From NCBI RefSeq assembly GCF_019279795.1, contig NC_056725.1:1069325068-1069389067 (forward strand): 64,000 nt of DNA, read 5' to 3'. Each line of letters begins with the position of its first letter. Positions within the stretch are counted from its first letter, which is position 1. The notes under the pieces were generated by a model, which saw nothing but the letters and a program-made list of their open reading frames with translations, ran no database searches and had not been told where the DNA came from. Below are positions 55,285-64,000 of this stretch, one piece after another. Source of the stretch: Protopterus annectens (lineage: Eukaryota > Chordata > Ceratodontiformes > Protopteridae). A program made the translations under genes and the position numbers.

Positions 55285-55416
55285 CTGTTCTGTCAATTTT
55301 CTAAGTTTGTAAGAGTAATATTTAAAAAGTGCCCCTATTTCTGGCCCTTCCCCCCCATTATTTATGTTTTTGTCCAGATGTCTTGCCCTAAGAGGTTGAG
55401 AGATATGGTGTGTATT
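55285..55416. mobile_element. M-family MITE fragment M-g (right half)
   Basis: Matches the right ~130 bp of the family (TTTCTAAGTTTGTAAGAG... to GAGGTTGAGAGATATG). The left half is missing. Confidence 0.7.
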
Positions 55417-56764
55417 GCTTACAATGTGTACTGCTCATTTGGGGGCAAGGCATCAAAGCTGCATTTTGCACAGCCCTGGTGATCATTGTGCATTCTGCAC
55501 AAATCTGTGGACGGTGTATGCTCTCCTTTACACGAAGTTGATATCCATGTTCATTTGCAAGGTTTCACTGCCAGCAATCCTATTGCAAGGCATGAAACCT
55601 AACTTGGGCACTCTGTACCTCATTAATATGCATTGTGTGCTGCCACGTGCTGACCACCATCACAGTCTCAGATACAGTCTGTACGAGCTCTGTTTGGAGC
55701 CTACAGGGAGTTTAATGAATCTTGGGGTTCAGCTTTTTTTTTTGTCAGAAAATAAGCAAACTAGAAATACTCCATGTTCCCTTTATATTTCATGATATTA
55801 GATTATCAGCACAGTATGTCAGTAACACTGTTACAGTTAAAAGGCTGATTTCCTCCTCTAATGAAATGTCAGCTTCTGCTGCTGATGTTTTCATTTTTCA
55901 AATGCATCTCTAAAGAATCTGTTACAGTATTATTTGATGTACTTTTATTGATATCATTTTTATGTAGACTGCATTTCAGTATTCGCATTTTAAAGCCAAA
56001 ACATTCTGTGCTTTACCATCATAAAACAGTCAGCCTAAAATAAAATTAATTTAGAAAGTGGCAAAATTTCACTATTTGGTTAGTTATATCTAAGAATCAT
56101 GAATAACTGAAAAATACTTTTTGCATTAATGCATTCATTTATTTCTGCACTAACTAAAAAAATGTCACCTCTAGCTATATAATTGAGCAATGACGGCCTA
56201 TCACAGAAATGTTCATACTTGCTAAATTACTATATGTTCTCTAAATACTTAGTTTAATTATTTTAAATAATATATGACTCTAATAGGACTAGCAAATGTT
56301 TTATGTCTTATTTGATCCATTCCTGCCACAGATTGTTCTGTAGCATCTCTCTTGAAATGTAGTGAAAACCAGTTTTACTTTTCTTTTTATTTCTCTATCA
56401 ACCTGGTTACTCCTGGCAATCATATTTTGTTAATACTATTATATAATGCACTGTAAAAATAACTTGTGTCGGTTTTTCAAAACAAAACAAAAATTTATTC
56501 TCGGGCTAATACACGCATTATCTTAGCAATAATTAAGCACCATTCCAAATAAACTCTAATTATTTTTTCACATCATCTGAATGCTTAAAATATAATGCCT
56601 AGGATTCAGAAATGATTACTGCAATATAGATTAACTTAAAAGGTTCCCATATCTCAATTAAGCCTGTCCCATTCACTGACCCCTTCTCTCACTTAGTTTT
56701 TCAGATAACAGCTAACAGTTTTTGTAGCATAGAGAAGAGCCATGTTGGAAAAGTCTCACGGGGG
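55417..56764. other. AT-rich DNA, nothing recognised
   Basis: Short frames without motifs, several A/T runs, and no homology to other parts of the window. Confidence 0.5.
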
Positions 56765-57105
56765 AGAACTTAATATATTGGGCAGCCACAATGGTGCAGC
56801 AGTTAGCATTGTTACCTCACAGCAAAAGGCTCAGCTGGGGTGCATTCTGAGCAGAGTCTGCATGTTCTCCCTGTGGCTGTGGTGTGTTTCCACCAGGTGC
56901 TCCGGTTTCATCCCAAAGACATGCTGTAGGTGGATTGGACTCTCCAAATTGGCCCTAAGTGTGAGTGCATGCATGTGTGTTCCTTCTGTGGAAGGTTATG
57001 TGCCAGGTTGACAACTTGACATTGTAAAAACTCCACTGCCAATCATGAGTAGACAGGTGATCTACTGTGGTGACCCCTAACCGGGAAAAAGCCAGAAAAA
57101 GAAGT
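56765..57105 (+). mobile_element. V-SINE-like SINE, copy with a different tail
   Basis: Starts GGGCAGCCACAATGGTGCAG (A box in GGTGCAGCAGTTAGCATTG), then CCTCACAGCAAAAGG and a decayed B box. The central core has GCATGTTCTCCCTGTGG and GGTGCTCCGGTTTCATCCC, followed by AAAGACATGC. The 3' end has TGTGGTGACCCCTAACCGGG and AAAGCCAGAAAAAGAAG. This is the typical V-SINE/DANA-type layout. Head and core match the SINE at 15807-15658, but the tail does not. Confidence 0.8.
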
Positions 57106-57296
57106 GATATTTTTTTGCCATATATAGTGATGGCTCCTGATTAAATCTGCAAAGCAATTTAGAGATCTCAGAATTACTCTGTTGAGTTACAGTATTATTT
57201 GATGTATACTCATTCATTCCTATGTTGATAGTAATTGTTTATACTGCAACTACAGGTAAATATAACAGAGCTATAGAAACATATGTGTGTGGTTTG

Positions 57297-57410
<114 letters not shown>

Positions 57411-57689
57411 AACAACATGCTTGTGGTACCAATAATTTAATGAAGGAAAACAACCATTTTACATCTTACTTCTTCAGAACCAAAAAAAGACCTTGTGTGA
57501 TAGAATTTACTAAAATCTACAGATTTCACACTGGGGAGATTCAATCAAGCCTACACAGCCATTTTTCACTGTGTGCAAGGCTTGCCATGACACCCACATG
57601 ATAGCAACAAAATTTAGTTCAGTAAACGCCGTGTACAAGCGTGCACCCCCTCACAAGCAAGGTAAACACAGTGGCCTGCTAATTATAGC

Positions 57690-58880
57690 ATAAGCAGCTG
57701 AATTGCATGCTAATCAACCAATCCAACATGGTGGAGCTATTCAACAAGCTATAAAGCATCTGTCTGGAGGAGCTATTCAACAAGCTATAAAGCATCTGTC
57801 TGAACACTGTGCTATTTTTTCCAGAAAATTCCAAAACTTTTGGAGTACAGCCATGGAAAAACTTTACACGGGCAGAATGTTTGGGTCAGCTACTTTAATT
57901 AATTTGTATGTGCTACAGGCTAAAGCCAGTGCTGCTGCTACTAGTAGGCCTAGGCTGAGAAGTAGAAGAGTTTTCAGGCCCGGTTTAACTTTTCACAACC
58001 TACATGATGTGGAAATTGCAGAGTGCTGCTGGGTGGACAGGGACACACTACAGAAAATATGAGACCTCTGCCATCCTCAACTCAGTGCCAGAGATAACCG
58101 AGAGGAACCCATCCCAGTGGAGACAAAAGTGTGCATAGCTCTTAGAATCTTAGCTACTGGTACCTTTCAGTAAACAACAGGGGAGATGATGGAGGTGTCA
58201 CAGGCATAAGCATCCAGGATCCTTCACCAGTTCTTGAATGCTATGCTCCAACATGCCAGTGGCCACATATATTTTCTCCATAGTTCTAAGGAGAGGCCAG
58301 AAATATACAGGAGTTCTGCCATGTAACACACTACCCCGAAGTACTGGGTGCTATAGATTACACACATATAGAAATGAAGGCACCACGCGGGGAACAGGGT
58401 AGGCTATATATGAACAGAAAGGGCTATCACTCTATCAACTGCCAAATTGTGTGTAATGCCAAGGGAATCATCTTGAACGTGTGTGCTGGGAACCATGGCA
58501 GTTACCATGTCCATGACTCACATATCTGCAACACCACCCAACTGTAGCAGATGTTTGCTAGGGGGTATATCTCACAGGGTCATTTACTGGTGGATGTGGG
58601 TTATTCACTGGAACCATAGCTGATGACACCCATCATAAATGTGTACACACCCACAGAAGAATGCCATAATGAGGCACATGCTCAAATCAGAAATATCATG
58701 GAGCATGTGTTTCGGCTGCTTAGTCATGGTTCCCATGCCTAGATATATCTGGGTGGGGGCCCTACAGTACAATCTATGGACATGTACAGAAATATTCACA
58801 GTATGTGCCATTCTATACAGCATCATCCTGAAGAAACAGCTGCAGCAGGATCAACAAGGGGAAGGGATGCATATCCCACC
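57690..58880 (+). pseudogene. Harbinger-3 transposase
   Basis: DDE transposase, nearly collinear with the Harbinger-1 gene. Open from 57703 for 119 codons: leader, then LHDVEIAECCWVDRDTLQKI. It continues after stops with VCIALRILATGTFQ (58120-58170), LHQFLNAMLQHASGHIYF, THI near 58360 and CHNEAHAQIRNIMEHVFRLL (58660-58720), where the usual R.IIER glutamate block reads IMEHVF. A 36-bp in-frame tandem duplication (57733-57804) repeats GAIQQAIKHLSG. Catalytic positions and frame are lost in several places; dead. Confidence 0.8.
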
Positions 58881-59429
58881 ATCAATGCCAAGGTCACCAC
58901 AACCTCAGACAGATGAGGAGTCAGTGTGTGAACCACTAGCTGCTGTGGGTGTAGGCAGATGTAGATGTGCTCAGTATGCCTTTGTATTGTCTAAGAGACA
59001 ATGCATAGCACACTCACTCACCACCAAGGGGCCTAAAGTCTTCCTCCTACTTACACACATTGATGTCAGACACCTCACACAACCTTTATCTCTCCATATA
59101 TTGGCTCTGTACTGCTTGCATCAGACAGAGATAGCCCTGAACTGAAACTGTGGCAACTGCTGCATTTACAAGGTAAGTCCAGATGCTGGAGTTTATTGTT
59201 TAATAATATGAATGTGCGGCATTGCTTTGTATTTCATTACTTGGTCCAGTAAGCAAGAAAAAGGTGGGATATTTGTACAGAAATGACCTTAATGTGTGAC
59301 AGCAGAGACTTTTGACTTATATGTGTCCATTACTAAGTAGAAGGGCTCAAGAATCCCCTCAGTTTAGCACCATATGTTGGTAATTGGTTGTAATGGAAAA
59401 TCATTAAAGAGAGAAGTTAGAAAGTAAAT

Positions 59430-59824
59430 GCACATCACAGTTTCTGACTTCACAGCTCTCAGAAAATCATTCACTATAAAGTTTGGAAATGTTGATGCTA
59501 TCAACTGTCTAACTTTCCAACGCCAATATAAGTTAAAGATACAATTACCAGTTCAACACCAGTTCAACACAAGTCCATATATACTAAGCACTAAGTTAGC
59601 TATGCACCCTGAGCATCAGACACAAAGTTCATGTATCCCTGAATCCAAAAGATAGAAAACAGGGATATGGCTCAGTTATCATCAGTTTGCACAGGGTGAT
59701 GAGTATGGGGGTCAGGAAGGCTAGGCTGACACAAAAGGTCGTTGAGTGCATGTGAGTAAGAAAGAGAAGCAGGCAGATATTTGGATAAACCAATAAATGG
59801 CCACTGAGACAAAATGAGTAACTG

Positions 59825-59907
<83 letters not shown>

Positions 59908-60175
59908 TGTAGAGGTCCTTCAGTTTAAATTGGTATGTGAGTGTCTGCATGAACACAGCCAAGCTCTGTGCTGGCTCTATGTGTTGGTATGTTGTACAGG
60001 TGTGCGCCATGCATGGTAGAGATGGCAGATCATCATTGTCATCCTTGACCGAGAGAACTGGTTCTGCCAGGAGTTGTACTGGCACACCCACACCCACGGT
60101 CAGATTCAGTGCCACTACCTGAACATAACTGATGTCTGCTGAATGATCTCCCTTCACAGTTTCACTTGTCCTATA
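59430..60175 (-). pseudogene. Harbinger-3 Myb-gene 3' region with expanded (GT)n
   Basis: Minus-strand homolog of 14060-14800 of Harbinger-1 and 39500-40080 of Harbinger-2. The shared reading PVQLLAEPVLSVKDDNDDLP and SLAVFMQTLTYQF is conserved among all three, so this may be a genuine coding exon of the element. A (GT)n tract at 59826-59908 interrupts it after DLYR. The open frame runs past 60175 into the Gypsy LTR, making a chance chimera. Confidence 0.5.
59826..59908. repeat. (GT)n microsatellite inside Harbinger-3
   Basis: About 80 bp. Same internal position as the (AC)n tract at 14322-14424. Confidence 0.95.
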
Positions 60176-60413
60176 TGCATTAAGAAGACATTGAGGCTCG
60201 TGTGTTCTTTTAAATAGTTTATTGTATACAAGCACATCAGGATGGATGGCAGGAACACTGAACTTAAATGAACCATCTGGCTAACTGACTAACTACATAC
60301 ATGCATGGTCTCACTCTGGCTGCTCACTCAAAATGGCACTCTTGTTTACATGTGCTGAGTACTTATATTCACATGCTAGCTCACTGGAAAGCTTCTTAAA
60401 GGTATATCACACA
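60176..60413 (-). mobile_element. Gypsy-type LTR, 238 bp (3' LTR)
   Basis: Minus-strand sequence from TGTGTGATATACC (60413) to TTAATGCA (60176), with TG...CA ends, a TATA-like AATATAAGTA (60370) and a poly(A) signal CAATAAAC (60220). It follows the integrase C-terminus on the same strand, as expected for a 3' LTR. It replaces Harbinger-3 sequence at 60175. The other LTR is outside the window. Boundaries are inferred from TG/CA and Harbinger homology. Confidence 0.65.
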
Positions 60414-60867
60414 CTCTGATCTACATCCTCACTCTTTACTGAGGTGTCTCATATAAACAATGACATTTAATAGCCATACAATTTTGCAGACACTAATAAA
60501 GAAATCAATCATGTCCAGGTCGCTGTGTATCTGCAAATAGGTTTTGAGATGTGACCTAATCTTGTGCCAGAATAGTTAGGACTGGGTTTAGCAACAGGGA
60601 CATTCACTGGAGAATGTTATGTTTGGGGACTCTCAGGGACTTTCTCTGTAAGACGGATTGCTGGTGGAATGTCATCTGGAACAGGAACACTGGACAAATC
60701 ACTCTGAGAATTTAGAGTCTTTGTCACAGGCAAGATGCTGTAACACTGGTTCAGACACTGGTAACAAATACTTCCAGTTTTGTCTTAATTCCACTTCTTA
60801 TGATTCCACAATGTACAATATCGGCTCTTGACAGAAACTTTTCACAAATCCGACGCGATCAAAACCT
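60414..60867 (-). pseudogene. Gypsy integrase C-terminal tail, second part
   Basis: Minus-strand reading after the L2 insertion: a GFVK..CQEP segment, KYLLPVSEP, then near 60560 a segment with RLG and KPICRYT, the usual end of vertebrate Ty3/Gypsy integrases. Stops are present. Annotated as an old, broken retroelement copy. Confidence 0.65.
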
Positions 60868-61533
60868 TTTATTTATTTATTTGTCTTTTGTTAACCTGAT
60901 TAGTCCAACTAGGCCAGAGGCCCATTTTTAGTGTAGACCCGAGGAGAAAAGCTCCAAAAATACAACATAAAAAGTACAAGATAAACATACATGATAAAAG
61001 TACAATATAAAGACATACTATACTTGAAAAAAATGCCTATTACATGATAAAGTGAAAATATGAGTAAAAAAGATGCATGATAATAAGAAGAAAACTGACT
61101 CATGTAAACAATGAAGGAGACAGGCTCCTAGAAATATTTGATAGTAATACATGATGAGGAAGGAAGAGAATTTAATATATAGCTGTACTAACAATGCAGT
61201 GTCATTACAAGTGAAAAATACATGATGGAGCAGGAAGTGAATTAACATGCAGCTGTACTAACAAGGACAGTCTGATTACAAGTCAAAAACAGATATCTGT
61301 ATGAAAAAATAAAAATGTGAGTACTATATCAATTATTAGTGGAGGTTTGGATAGTATTTGAGGAAGATAATTTTAAGTAATGAAGGCATTGCAAGTGGAG
61401 GGTAAAGAAAGGGGATGCAAGATATAGGAAAAGGAAGTACCAAGGAAGTAAAGTATTAATAAAGAGGAAGGAGAAGGGAGGAAGGGGGGGTAGAGTGGGA
61501 GAGGGTAGAAGTTATAAGACTGTAACAAAGAGG
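60868..61533 (-). mobile_element. L2-like LINE 3' UTR inserted in the Gypsy
   Basis: Minus strand ends with CTACACTAAAAATGGGCCTC, TGGCCTAGTTGGACTAATC and an AAATAAATAAATAAA tail at 60868. It resembles the 3' end at 46067-46150. No ORF. It contains a ~72-bp tandem duplication (61147-61290, sharing AGCTGTACTAACAA.G and ATTACAAGT.AAAAA). Confidence 0.65.
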
Positions 61534-61903
61534 TTTTGACATCTGCATCCTCACTATCTCCCCTTTTTCAATTAACTGAGTGGTTTGCTGGTTTTATCAT
61601 AGTAAGACTTCTGGGACAAATGCTTTTTCAACATTTGGGCTTGTATGGCTTTGTTGTTCTTAGCATGTGGAACCAACAAATTACTGCTAATTGGTAGTGT
61701 GGTTTTGGTTTGTCTGATCTTTCAACATAAGTCTCTGGGCAGGTGAAACATGATATTTATCACGAGGAATGTTTCTAAGATTTAACAAGTTTAGAAAAAC
61801 ATCAGTATTGTCATGTCTAGATTTCTCTAACGGCTGTCTTGCGCTTTGAACTGCACATTCAGCCAAGCTGTTTGACTGAGGGTATTCAGGACTACTCATA
61901 ATA
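61534..61903 (-). pseudogene. Gypsy (Ty3) integrase fragment, first part
   Basis: Integrase joins retroelement DNA to the genome. The minus-strand frame from about 61900 contains SSPEYPQSNSLAE, where the catalytic-core glutamate follows the P.SN.LAE pattern, then LLNLRNIP and SPAQRLM, and in another frame LPISSNLLVPH, SQKSYYDK and LKKGEIVRM. This is the end of the DDE core plus the C-terminal region. CR1 copy D begins at 61904, directly before the core, so the upstream pol part lies outside the window. Confidence 0.8.
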
Positions 61904-64000
61904 GGTTCATAGTTGTTTACTAGGCTAACGACCACAAGGGCCTTTTTAAACCTTTCCATGCATCCAAAATCTCTGACGAGTTCTGATTCCCTTGATAAGT
62001 GTAAGCATGGGCCTGGGAGATGAACCATTTACAGGTTACCTGAGTCCATTAGAGGCATAGGTGCCAAACCAGGGATGAATTTCCATTTTCCCATCCAATT
62101 GTCCAAGTTGCACATGAATTGGGTTAGGGAGAAACTCTGCTTCACATGGATGGGGTCCCTGGTCTGTAGATGGATTAGTCTCTCTGAGATACATAACTAT
62201 CTCTCCAGCAGGTCCTGTTTATAAGTCTTTAGAATGGGTAATTCTGGTGCTGTTTGTTTTGTGGAGATTCAGGAGGTCCATCAGAGTTGGGTCTGAGAAT
62301 GATCTGTATGCCAGGCATAGATCTCCTCTCAAAAGCCTTTAGAAGACAGAATACAGGAATAAGACCTTGAGGTGGTCTGCATAAGACATTTTACTTGCAC
62401 CCTGTATTTGTTTAGTGAGTAACCTTTGTGGATGTCCCAGTTGTTGGATGCCTGGTTAGGTACATACCAAAGGGTCATTGTACTCAATGATAGGTCTGAT
62501 GAATGCCGAATACAGTGGAACAATGACTTCTTTAGACTTAGATACCATACCTTTGTTTATAAGTTGTGCAACACAGAATGTTTTCCTCACCACTGTAGAC
62601 ATGTGATGATCAAAGGCTTGATTACTGTCTATGTGTGACTCTATGTTCCTGACTACTGGGACAACTCTAATGGGTATGTTGTCAATAAGATAGTTACCAG
62701 GGATGGATATCTTCCCAAATGATACCATTATGCATTTCTCGGCATTTAGTTTTAGTCCATGGCTCTGACACCAGCTGTTTGTCTGTGTCAGCCCCTCCTG
62801 GAGAACATTTGTGTTAGTGTAAAAATCAATGACAACTCCTAATTTGCAATCATCTGCAAATTTAGTCAGTCAGAGATCAGTGACACTGGCCTTGACTTCT
62901 GAGATAAATGCCAAAAAGGAGCCATCCAAGGACTGATCCCTGAAGGACTCCACTTGTAACTGGCTTCTTTGTAAAGATGGACTCCCCAATTCTAACTTCC
63001 TGGTCCTGTCTGTGAGCCATTTGGCTATCCACCAGGTGACATAGTGATTTGTGGCTAACCTCTTGAGTTTGTCAACAATACCTGAGTGGGGTATTGTGTC
63101 AAATGCTTTGACCAAATCAAGTTAGGCAGTGTGAATGATTTTGCCCTCATCCATTGCTTTGGTGACCTTCTCAGAGTAGTCCACCAGGTAGAGTAGGCAT
63201 GATCTGCACTTGACAAAGCTAAACATAGTTGGGTCCAGTGTCTGGAGGTTTACTGTATCTCTATTGATCATCTCCATGATAATTCTTTACATGTCTTTAC
63301 ATATAAGAATAGTGAGACTTATGAGTCTGTAGCTTCCAGGGTCTGTAGATGGCCCACCTTTGTCCAGAGAGATGACAGTTGCCTTTCTCCATTCATGAGG
63401 CACAAAGCTTGTTTGGAGGATACAGTTAAATAGTAATTCCAGAGATCCTGACTGGTCATGCTTCATGCTATTTAGAAGGCATCCTGAGATATTGTTTGGG
63501 CCCATTGCTGCAGTGTTGGTCTTGGAGAGAGCATTAAGGACCTGCTCCCTAGTGATAGTAGGGGGAGTTATATTTGATGATACTTCCTGAGGGAAGGTTG
63601 ATGACTCCAGTTACAATGAGCTCGGCACACAATTGTGTATGGCCTTTGAAGTTATGGACATAGCTAAAGAATGTTTTCTGGTTGTCCTTGGCCTGGAAGG
63701 CCAAACGTACCTCAAATTTGGATTGTGTGGACTTTATTTGTCCTCTGAATTGTTTGTTTAGTTTGATCAGTGTGCCCTTATCCTGGTGTGTGCTGCACCT
63801 CCTAATTTTTGCCATGATTTTGTTTCTCCTATTATACAGCCAATTGATTTTGTAAATCTTCCAGGGTGGTTTGATTTTTGAGTAAGTTCTGTACTTCTTC
63901 CTGATGGGTACAACTGCCTCTATGCAGCTGTTAACATACTTCTACAGGGTTTCTGTGTACAGTTCTGCATAGGCAGAAGTGTTCTTTGGGTTTATGTGGG
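61904..64000 (-). mobile_element. CR1 LINE copy D, 3' half, inserted in Gypsy integrase
   Basis: 3' end at 61904 (AGTAAACAACTATGAACCT), extends past the window edge. The tail GTTAGCCTAGTAAACAAC and the coding pieces match CR1 copies A-C. It interrupts the Gypsy integrase. Confidence 0.85.
62329..64000 (-). pseudogene. CR1 ORF2, RT half (copy D)
   Basis: Pieces: 63815-63549 (VRLAFQAKDNQKTFFSYVHN, linker), 63505-63287 (GPNNISGCLLNSM; VISLDKGGPSTDPGSYR), 63115-62870 (MVKAFDTIPHSGIVDKL, WWIAKWLTDR; the GxPQG block decayed). The FADD block reads FADDCK around 62865-62840. 62728-62456 covers the thumb (LYSAFIRPIIEYND). Frames change at least four times. The endonuclease and ORF1 are beyond the edge. 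Confidence 0.83.

Larger units (their letters stand above)
57530..60175. mobile_element. Harbinger-3 DNA transposon, right side cut by Gypsy
   Basis: Left end reads GATTCAATCAAGCCTACAC, like the ends at 25290 and 35712. A transposase runs plus (57690-58880) and the end of a Myb-like gene region runs minus (60175-59430), convergent as in Harbinger-1. The Myb half stops at 60175 where a Gypsy LTR begins. No L1, SINE or CR1 insertion in its transposase, so it serves as the empty-site reference for Harbinger-1. Confidence 0.75.

Noticed and set aside
59672-60235. 187-aa frame as a real protein
   Set aside because: It joins a Harbinger piece, a microsatellite and a Gypsy LTR across an insertion boundary.

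Overview
The window is vertebrate nuclear DNA from a very transposon-rich genome. I find no host gene, tRNA, rRNA, CRISPR array or bacterial feature. Everything I can name is a transposable element (TE) or simple repeat. The mix is CR1- and L2-clade LINEs, a full-length L1, a Penelope-like element, three Harbinger copies, a Gypsy integrase and LTR, V-SINE-like SINEs, MITEs and long (GT)n tracts. This fits a large anamniote genome such as a lungfish or amphibian. V-SINEs are described from fishes including lungfish, which tilts me to lungfish, but the species is not proven.

Layout. 1-1715: a MITE nested in a second MITE, joined to an unclassified repeat (R). 1716-6592: two head-to-head Penelope-like copies. 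6593-11640: CR1 scraps, a second Myb/SANT-like transposon gene and unassigned DNA. 11640-25290: Harbinger-1, split by a V-SINE (itself split by a CR1), by a full-length 7.4-kb L1 with a perfect 16-bp target-site duplication, and by a tRNA-SINE that carries a palindromic MITE. 25300-31800: an SGNH-like fragment, ~150-bp tandem units, a near-full-length CR1 (C) and an LTR-like direct repeat. 31800-35711: AT-rich DNA with nothing recognisable. 35712-40170: Harbinger-2 fragments with a MITE. 40262-45118: an old CR1 (A) head-to-head with a tiny CR1 derivative. 45119-46805: a tandem repeat interrupted by an L2 and a SINE. 46806-55416: MITE copies plus repeat R split by a near-complete CR1 (B). 56765-57105: a V-SINE. 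57530-64000: Harbinger-3, into which a Gypsy element inserted, which in turn carries an L2 and a CR1 (D).

How the parts relate. CR1 (ORF1 zinc/esterase protein, ORF2 endonuclease-reverse transcriptase) ends in an octamer-like ATGAACCT repeat, and the tRNA-SINEs carry the same 3' tail, so they probably use CR1 machinery. The V-SINE at 15056 carries an L2-like tail, giving a second SINE/LINE pair. Harbinger copies carry a convergent transposase and Myb-like gene. Only L1 ORF1 and one CR1 ORF1 remain open; all other coding regions are broken. I found no undescribed functional system. The most interesting material is insertion history and non-autonomous derivatives.
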